Shown: one piece after another, positions 6,232 to 10,437 of the stretch
Position numbering within the stretch: position 1 is the stretch's first letter
Layout of the letters: each line of letters begins with the position of its first letter
Source: MGIIa-K1 sp964577145
GTDB taxonomy: Archaea > Thermoplasmatota > Poseidoniia > Poseidoniales > Poseidoniaceae
DNA: 10,437 nucleotides
Direction: 5' to 3'
Assembly: GCA_964577145.1 (NCBI GenBank)
Contig: CAZNXM010000049.1
Coordinates: 1 to 10,437, forward strand
The notes under the pieces: generated by a model
What the model saw: the letters and a program-made list of their open reading frames with translations, nothing else
Told to the model about the DNA's origin: nothing
Database searches by the model: none
Translations under genes and position numbers: made by a program

Positions 6232-6858
6232 ATGAGCGATGAAGGAATAGGCGCAGTCAAGACTGGCACTAGTACGATTGGTATCACATTCAATGGTGGA
6301 GTCGTAGTTGGTGCTGACCATCGTGCAACTATGGGCCATTTCGTTGCAAATAAGTCCGTTCAGAAATTATTCAAGATTGGTGACAACCTTGCTCTAACTA
6401 CTGCAGGTCTAGTCGGTCATGCTCAATCCCTCGCACGTACCCTTTCAGCAGAAGTTTCACTCTATGAGTTGAAGCGGGGTGACCAAATGACGGTCAAAGG
6501 TGCTGCAACTCTAACAGCAAACATCCTTTCCGGTAGGCCTCACTGGGTCCAACTCCTAATCGTAGGTGTTGACTCAGATGGTGGCAATGTTTACTCCATC
6601 GATTCAGCAGGCGGTTCGATTCCAGATTCGTACTGTGCAACTGGATCTGGTTCACCATACATGTACGGTGTTCTCGAAGACGGATTTAGCGAAGGCATGA
6701 GCCGCAAGGATGCGGTTGCACTCGCTGCCCGTGCACTTTCTGCTTCTGCACAGCGTGATGCGGCCTCCGGTAACGGAATGGATTTGGCTGTAATCACTGA
6801 AAAGGACGGTTTTGTCGCTGTCGCTCAAAGCGAAATCGACTCACTGCTCAGTAAGTAA
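6232..6858 (+). CDS. psmB: 20S proteasome beta subunit (208 aa precursor)
   Basis: Catalytic subunit of the archaeal 20S proteasome, the cytoplasmic protein-degrading barrel formed with alpha rings (no alpha gene is in this window). A 12-residue propeptide ends in K-T-G and would be removed autocatalytically before Thr13, which becomes the N-terminal nucleophile Thr1 of T-S-T-I-G-I. In mature numbering Asp17 (GADHR) and Lys33 (VQKLF) are in their conserved places. The substrate-pocket and active-site motifs TTAGLVG, GSGSPYMYGVLE and SAQRDAASG are intact, so the enzyme should be active. Length equals that of Thermoplasma PsmB. It is divergent from the 158-aa gene and followed by a short T tract, then by aCPSF1/fttA 89 nt later, so the two rightward genes may or may not be co-transcribed. 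Confidence 0.97.
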   Translation: MSDEGIGAVKTGTSTIGITFNGGVVVGADHRATMGHFVANKSVQKLFKIGDNLALTTAGLVGHAQSLARTLSAEVSLYELKRGDQMTVKGAATLTANILSGRPHWVQLLIVGVDSDGGNVYSIDSAGGSIPDSYCATGSGSPYMYGVLEDGFSEGMSRKDAVALAARALSASAQRDAASGNGMDLAVITEKDGFVAVAQSEIDSLLSK

Positions 6859-6865
6859 TTCTGAG

Positions 6866-6870
6866 TTTTT
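6866..6870 (+). terminator. Possible oligo-T terminator after psmB
   Basis: A run of five T residues lies 7 nt beyond the psmB stop. Archaeal transcripts commonly end at U-rich tracts, the signal recognised by aCPSF1, which happens to be the next gene. The run is short and no stem precedes it. Confidence 0.3.
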
Positions 6871-6878
6871 ACTCCCCC

Positions 6879-6911
6879 CACGGTCAACGACCGTGACCCT
6901 ATCTTGGGTCA
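6879..6911. promoter_or_regulatory. Two overlapping inverted repeats in the aCPSF1/fttA leader
   Basis: CACGGTC-AAC-GACCGTG (6879-6895, 7-bp arms) is followed at once by TGACCC-TATCTT-GGGTCA (6894-6911, 6-bp arms); they share two bases. The heptamer GGTCAAC also occurs twice (6882-6888 and 6907-6913). The block sits 37-69 nt before the fttA ATG, suited to an operator, or to a leader RNA structure if transcription starts upstream. The repeats are visible directly; regulation is inference. Confidence 0.45.
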
Positions 6912-6933
6912 ACCAATGATTGATTGAGGGGCC

Positions 6934-6941
6934 GGAGGTGA
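6934..6941 (+). promoter_or_regulatory. Perfect Shine-Dalgarno of aCPSF1/fttA
   Basis: GGAGGTGA is complementary to the canonical 16S anti-Shine-Dalgarno and lies 6 nt before ATG 6948. It is the strongest ribosome binding site in the window and implies a leadered transcript. Confidence 0.8.
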
Positions 6942-6947
6942 ATCAAC

Positions 6948-8852
6948 ATGAGACTAAGTTTCAAAGAGATGAAAGACGCAATTGCGACCGTCGTACCCAA
7001 AGACATCGATTACAATGTTGACTTGGAAGCAGGCGATATAGCAATCATCACGCCAACACCAGATGCATTTGGGGGCGGTGATGGTTTAGTTGGAAAGATC
7101 GCAAAGAAAATCAAGCGCAGAATCGTATTGCGTCCTCATGAATCTATCATGAAATCTGAACCGGATACCGAGCGTTTCATCAGAGATTTACTTGACGAGA
7201 AAGCTGGTGTAGAGACCATTCATTTCGATGCATGTTACCGTGAAGTAATCGTCGTTTGCTCCAACCCTGGAGAGGCTGTTGGCCGTAGGGGCGCAAATAC
7301 CAAGGCGATCAGAGATGAATGTGGGTGGCTGGTAAAATTCGAGAGAAAGCCCCCTATTCATTCCAAGACTGTACATGATATTAGGGGCTATAGATCCAGT
7401 CACGCCAAGGAAAGAAGAAAATTATTGAAGGACTTCGGGCTCAATATTTATCGGCCAAAAAGACCGGGTCAATTCTGGGTTAGAACAACTGCATTAGGCT
7501 CTTACAGAGAAGTCGGTAGAGCGTGCCATCTTGTTACAACAAATGAGAGTAGAGTCATGATCGATGTTGGGGTAAATATTGCATCTGATACAGATCCAAT
7601 GCCATACTTCACTGCGCCTGAGGCTCTACCACTAGAGAAGATGGATGCCGTTATTTTGACACATGCCCACCTTGACCACGCTGGCATGCTACCTGTTTTG
7701 TTCCGTTATGGATACCGTGGACCAGTTTATTGTACTCCGCCTACGAGAGATATGATGCTTCTATTGCAATCCGATTACCTCAAGGTAGGAGGAGCAGAAG
7801 GAAAACGAGCTCCTTACGATATGGAGGATATACGAACCGCAATGCGCCACGTAGTCGATGTTGATTGGGGACAAACAGTAGATGTTGCCCCTGATATCAA
7901 ATTGACTTTCCACAACGCAGGCCATATTCTTGGTTCGTCGTCAGTTCATCTCCACGTTGGAGAAGGAAAGCATAACATCGTATTTTCTGGCGACCAGAAG
8001 TATGAGAAATCTTGGCTATTCGATGCTGCGAATACTCGATTCCCACGCTGTGAAACTCTAGTTATTGAATCAACATATGGAGCATCGGGTGATTTCCAAC
8101 CCAGTCGAGAGGAAGCAAATCAGGAATTGCAGGATATTGTTAGTAGGACCATTCAGCGGGGTGGTAAATTGATTTGCCCAGTTTTCGCTGTGGGTCGCTC
8201 GCAAGAAGTTATGATTGCAATCGATGAGTTATTCCGTTCAGGCAATGTCAAACCAGTTCCAGTTTATCTGGATGGTATGATACAAGAAGCCACTGCAATC
8301 CATTCGGCTCATCCGAATTATCTTACCCAGGCTTTGCGAAGGAGCCTGCTTAGGGATGATGGAGAGAATCCATTTACCAGCGATTGGTTCAGACCGGTTA
8401 AAGGTAGGGAAATGCGAGAATCGATTATTATGGATAATAGCCCATGTATCGTACTAGCTACTTCGGGAATGATGAATGGCGGACCTGTGATGAATTACTT
8501 CCAGAATTGGGCACATGAGAATCGCAACTCACTTTGTTTCGTTGGTTATCAAGCAGAAGGAACACTTGGACGACGTTTACAGAAGGGATTCAGTGAGGTG
8601 CCGATGATAATTAATGGTAAAACTGAGATTGTAAAAATCGGTTGCGAAATGGCTACAATCGACGGATTTAGCGGTCACTCAGACCGCCGGCAATTGCTCG
8701 AATTTATTGATAATATGAGCCCGCGCCCAAAGAATGTGATTTGTCATCATGGTGATTATTTCAAGTGCAATGAATTAGGCCGAACTCTCCGTGAGAAATT
8801 CAAGGTTCGCACATATGCTCCTCAAAATCTTGAGACGATCCGTCTTGCTTAA
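6948..8852 (+). CDS. fttA: aCPSF1/FttA, KH-MBL-beta-CASP ribonuclease and transcription termination factor (634 aa)
   Basis: Archaeal homologue of CPSF73: an endo/exoribonuclease that cleaves nascent RNA at U-rich sites and releases RNA polymerase. The N-terminal part holds tandem KH-type RNA-binding domains, with a GRRG loop at 112-115. The metallo-beta-lactamase core carries the zinc-binding HAHLDH motif (H239, H241, D243, H244), H326 in NAGHILG and D349 in SGDQKY. The beta-CASP part shows the VIESTYG strand, CPVFAVGRSQE, GFSGHSD (H577) and a CHHGD motif (H600/H601), so all metal ligands appear present. The length matches family members of about 635-650 aa. The start is fixed by a perfect Shine-Dalgarno. 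The stop lies one base from that of the convergent membrane-protein gene. The double inverted repeat upstream hints at regulated expression. Confidence 0.97.
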   Translation: MRLSFKEMKDAIATVVPKDIDYNVDLEAGDIAIITPTPDAFGGGDGLVGKIAKKIKRRIVLRPHESIMKSEPDTERFIRDLLDEKAGVETIHFDACYREVIVVCSNPGEAVGRRGANTKAIRDECGWLVKFERKPPIHSKTVHDIRGYRSSHAKERRKLLKDFGLNIYRPKRPGQFWVRTTALGSYREVGRACHLVTTNESRVMIDVGVNIASDTDPMPYFTAPEALPLEKMDAVILTHAHLDHAGMLPVLFRYGYRGPVYCTPPTRDMMLLLQSDYLKVGGAEGKRAPYDMEDIRTAMRHVVDVDWGQTVDVAPDIKLTFHNAGHILGSSSVHLHVGEGKHNIVFSGDQKYEKSWLFDAANTRFPRCETLVIESTYGASGDFQPSREEANQELQDIVSRTIQRGGKLICPVFAVGRSQEVMIAIDELFRSGNVKPVPVYLDGMIQEATAIHSAHPNYLTQALRRSLLRDDGENPFTSDWFRPVKGREMRESIIMDNSPCIVLATSGMMNGGPVMNYFQNWAHENRNSLCFVGYQAEGTLGRRLQKGFSEVPMIINGKTEIVKIGCEMATIDGFSGHSDRRQLLEFIDNMSPRPKNVICHHGDYFKCNELGRTLREKFKVRTYAPQNLETIRLA

Positions 8853-8853
8853 C

Positions 8854-9150
8854 TCAAAGTATTGGTAAATCAATACCCGCATCTCGTGGATCTGGAAGGT
8901 CTTCAACACCCTCCTCCTCGAGCAAAATACTTGTTCCAACATTTGAGGACGTAGTGGGAGTTGCGTTTGAGTCAGCGTTTTTCCCTTGCATCATCAATGA
9001 ATATCCTAGAATCATCAACACTCCAGCAAGAAGCATAGAAAGAGGGAGAGCGAAGTCATTTCCTTTCATGGTTGCCATACCTGCAGCTGCACCTAGTATC
9101 AACAGGGCTCCACCGAGCAAAACCACTCTTGATTCGATGCCCACACACAC
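8854..9150 (-). CDS. Small membrane protein with two predicted helices (98 aa)
   Basis: I do not recognise a family. Two hydrophobic stretches, about residues 8-27 and 34-54, separated by a short K-G-N-D turn, form a helical hairpin. They are followed by a polar, acidic C-terminal tail of about 44 residues (Ser/Thr/Asn-rich, then E-E-E-G-V-E-D). The start is a GTG at 9150; a GTG at 9144 is another choice, and neither has a convincing Shine-Dalgarno. Codon phase and the clean two-helix pattern support a real gene, but the opposite strand is also open across part of it. It converges on fttA with a one-base gap and diverges from the arginine-decarboxylase-fold gene. Confidence 0.6.
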   Translation of the reverse strand: MCVGIESRVVLLGGALLILGAAAGMATMKGNDFALPLSMLLAGVLMILGYSLMMQGKNADSNATPTTSSNVGTSILLEEEGVEDLPDPRDAGIDLPIL

Positions 9151-9254
9151 CGTTCAGACCACGGGCTTCATCAACTTGGCCCACACTCGAGCCTATTATG
9201 TTTGGAACCGGGCCTGCTCCCGCCGCCGCCGCACCCGCTTGTCCAGGGTGGCTA

Positions 9255-9884
9255 ATGACCGCTGTAGCTCCGTGGGGAGAAAATGCTGAAGACGCCTATG
9301 ATCAAGGGCTTGTTGAACTCGGTTTAGGCGACTCAAGATTGATTGAAGTTCAAGGCGCTTTCTTGCCAATGGGCTTCGAAGCCACACCTCCTCAAGCATT
9401 GCCAATGGGTTCCTTAGTGGAATGTCATATCGCAACTGCATATGCATTCAATGGGTCCTCAGCCTGTGCCGGTGTGGCTTGGGCTGCTTGTTCAACACCA
9501 GAGGGTGAGGAATGTGCAATCGTTACCAAGATTACAACGGAATTGGATTATGAAGAGACTGAAAGCCTCCTCAAGCGAAATCTTCAGCGCCGTCTTGCAA
9601 GTCGTGACTTAGAAGTCATATCATTCGATGTAGCAGTCGATGAAGTAACCGCTGCTCAACAGCATTACGGTGTTGCCATGGCAGTGCTAATTCTACCGGA
9701 ATCTCTCAATTTGTCTGGCGGACAGAATGTCGGCCGTGTGCGTGGGGCAGGACTCACTCGCAAAGCAACAGATGCTATGGCTAGTGCTGCAAGGCGTGTC
9801 GATACAAAGGCACCAGCAGCACCAGCTATGCGCCCAGGTGGACGAAGGCAGCAGGATGACAGCGGTACAGACTTCTCCTTGTGA
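9255..9884 (+). CDS. Pyruvoyl arginine decarboxylase-fold protein lacking the pyruvoyl-forming serine (209 aa)
   Basis: The fold resembles pyruvoyl-dependent arginine decarboxylase (PvlArgDC), which makes agmatine for polyamines and for the agmatidine base of archaeal tRNA-Ile. Supporting segments are A-x-D-x-G-L-x-x-L-G-L-G-D-S-R-L-I, a LPMGSLV stretch, a Gly/Ala-rich core and a C-terminal V-A-V-D-E-V strand. In the Methanocaldococcus enzyme the chain is cut between two serines in ISS-I-M-P-P; here the aligned residues read V-Q-G-A-F-L-P. The segment that should hold the catalytic glutamate also looks altered (CAIVTKITTE). This suggests a non-catalytic homologue or a different function. A basic, disordered C-terminal tail of about 50 residues is extra. 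ATG 9255 is favoured by GGTGG three bases upstream; ATG 9198 would add a Pro/Ala-rich stretch. It is followed closely by a zinc-ribbon gene. Confidence 0.75.
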   Translation: MTAVAPWGENAEDAYDQGLVELGLGDSRLIEVQGAFLPMGFEATPPQALPMGSLVECHIATAYAFNGSSACAGVAWAACSTPEGEECAIVTKITTELDYEETESLLKRNLQRRLASRDLEVISFDVAVDEVTAAQQHYGVAMAVLILPESLNLSGGQNVGRVRGAGLTRKATDAMASAARRVDTKAPAAPAMRPGGRRQQDDSGTDFSL

Positions 9885-9893
9885 GTGAGGGAA

Positions 9894-10310
9894 ATGTACA
9901 CAGTCGTACGCTGTGCTTCATGCAAGGGATGTTGGGGTACGAAAGGACGTCCAAGATCCTGCCCACATTGTGGAGCCGCAACGGGTGACGATACACTAAT
10001 TGTTAGCACAGTGGACAATGCATCTGAACTTCAGAGAGAGGTCGCATTAGCCAATACTCCTGAACAACTTCGCAAGCAATTGCGAGATGCTATGCCTAAG
10101 GCGATTGAAGTTCGAGATGACCCAAGTGCTGCTCTACTCTTTTCTTGTATCAAAATGGCAGCGGTAGACGATATTGTTGAACTTGAGAGATTGGGAGGTG
10201 TGCTCAGGGGTAATGGCATTATAATTTCAGCAGAGGATGTAGCTGAGGAAGCTGAAGCGCAAGGTCTTCTCCTAAGACAGAGTGAAGGCTCCTACCTGCT
10301 CCTTCAGTGA
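9894..10310 (+). CDS. Zinc-ribbon protein with a helical C-terminal domain (138 aa)
   Basis: The N-terminus starts with M-Y-T-V-V and carries two cysteine pairs, C7-x2-C10 (with C13 nearby) and C23-x2-C26, forming a zinc ribbon. The opening and spacing recall the haloarchaeal DUF5817 proteins, which I know only from memory. After a linker, residues about 45-138 are helix-rich, and the last part, I-S-A-E-D-V-A-E-E-A then a short beta-like Y-L-L-L end, could be a winged-helix domain. A nucleic-acid-binding role is plausible but unproved. ATG 9894 is chosen; GTG 9885 would add three residues. It follows the arginine-decarboxylase-fold gene by 9 nt, so the two are likely co-transcribed, and the tRNA-Pro gene begins 36 nt after its stop. 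Confidence 0.75.
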   Translation: MYTVVRCASCKGCWGTKGRPRSCPHCGAATGDDTLIVSTVDNASELQREVALANTPEQLRKQLRDAMPKAIEVRDDPSAALLFSCIKMAAVDDIVELERLGGVLRGNGIIISAEDVAEEAEAQGLLLRQSEGSYLLLQ

Positions 10311-10335
10311 CATTCAAGAAGGGAAAGCCCGGCGC

Positions 10336-10353
10336 AGGGTCTGGAAGGGTCTG
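10336..10353 (+). repeat. Direct repeat of the tRNA-Pro 5' acceptor strand
   Basis: AGGGTCTG occurs at 10336-10343 and again at 10346-10353, exactly 10 nt apart. The second copy contains the 5' acceptor strand of tRNA-Pro, so the first copy could pair with the same 3' strand. It may be a small tandem duplication at the tRNA 5' boundary. Confidence 0.6.
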
Positions 10354-10421
10354 TGGGTTAGCTTGGCCTATACTCGGGCGTTTGGGACGCTTGGACTCCA
10401 GTTCAAATCTGGACAGACCCA
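10347..10421 (+). tRNA. tRNA-Pro, anticodon UGG
   Basis: A full cloverleaf can be folded. The 7-bp acceptor stem GGGTCTG / CAGACCC (10347-10353 with 10414-10420) is perfect, with discriminator A at 10421. The D arm has AGCTTGG and a weak stem. The anticodon stem GGGCG / CGCTT encloses the loop TTTGGGA with anticodon TGG at 10383-10385. The T arm TCCAG-TTCAAAT-CTGGA is perfect. G37 follows the anticodon, as usual for proline tRNAs. The 3' CCA is not encoded (ACCT follows), so CCA is added after transcription. No intron is seen. It lies 36 nt downstream of the zinc-ribbon gene on the same strand, with no obvious A/T-rich box between them. Confidence 0.95.
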
Positions 10422-10437
10422 CCTTCTACTCTCAATT

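Noticed and set aside
9198..9254. Longer N-terminus of the arginine-decarboxylase-fold protein, including a CCG-rich stretch
   Set aside because: No Shine-Dalgarno precedes ATG 9198, the added residues are low-complexity Pro/Ala, and GGTGG stands just before ATG 9255. It is not excluded.
9196..9447. Leftward open frame antisense to the arginine-decarboxylase-fold gene
   Set aside because: The protein is Arg/Leu-rich with no recognisable pattern, typical of an antisense shadow.
10311..10346. Promoter box for tRNA-Pro
   Set aside because: The spacer is G/C-rich with no A/T-rich box at the expected distance; the tRNA may be read from an upstream promoter.
1..10437. CRISPR array, insertion sequence or prophage
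   Set aside because: No regularly spaced repeats, transposase, integrase or phage gene is visible on either strand.

Overview
The window looks like a chromosomal segment of a marine archaeon, most probably a Thermoplasmatota / Marine Group II (Poseidoniales)-type genome. The clearly archaeal parts are a KH-metallo-beta-lactamase-beta-CASP termination ribonuclease (aCPSF1/FttA), a 20S proteasome beta subunit with a Thr nucleophile, an archaeal/eukaryal-type tryptophanyl-tRNA synthetase, a ZPR1 zinc-finger protein and a member of the pyruvoyl arginine decarboxylase fold. These sit beside very bacterial-looking ThyA and FolA. Gene packing is extreme, with ATGA/GTGA-type overlaps and convergent genes that touch. 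Several starts are preceded by a GGTGA-type Shine-Dalgarno sequence 4-6 nt upstream, while others have none and may be leaderless. The lineage is an inference from gene content; no ribosomal RNA is present to confirm it.

Layout. (1) Bases 1-133 hold no supported gene, but carry three palindromes in tandem at 81-119. (2) Bases 134-2409 are a leftward operon: plsC-type acyltransferase > thyA > folA > small DUF4287-like protein, joined by short gaps or overlaps. (3) A divergent promoter region (2410-2498) has an almost exactly central 8-bp inverted repeat. (4) Rightward follow a signal-peptide/type I membrane protein (2499-3695) and an overlapping trpS (to 5055). (5) Converging on trpS with no gap is a leftward pair, zpr1 and an unrecognised 158-aa protein (5056-6140). 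(6) Rightward again are psmB (6232-6858) and aCPSF1/fttA (6948-8852), the latter with a structured leader and a perfect Shine-Dalgarno. (7) A small two-helix membrane protein converges on fttA (8854-9150). (8) Rightward at the end are an arginine-decarboxylase-fold protein lacking its pyruvoyl-forming serine, a zinc-ribbon protein, and tRNA-Pro(UGG) at 10347-10421.

How the genes fit together. ThyA and FolA form the dTMP / tetrahydrofolate cycle (ThyA makes dihydrofolate, FolA reduces it) and are translationally linked. PlsC at the head of that operon points to phosphate-ester acylation. TrpRS, ZPR1, the proteasome subunit and aCPSF1 are information-processing and protein-quality housekeeping functions. 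I see no mobile element, CRISPR array, phage gene or defence island. The most unusual points are the apparently non-catalytic arginine-decarboxylase homologue, a perfect hairpin abutting the likely thyA start codon, the centred operator-like repeat in the plsC / membrane-protein divergent promoter, the double inverted repeat in the fttA leader, and a direct repeat of the tRNA-Pro acceptor strand just upstream of the tRNA.
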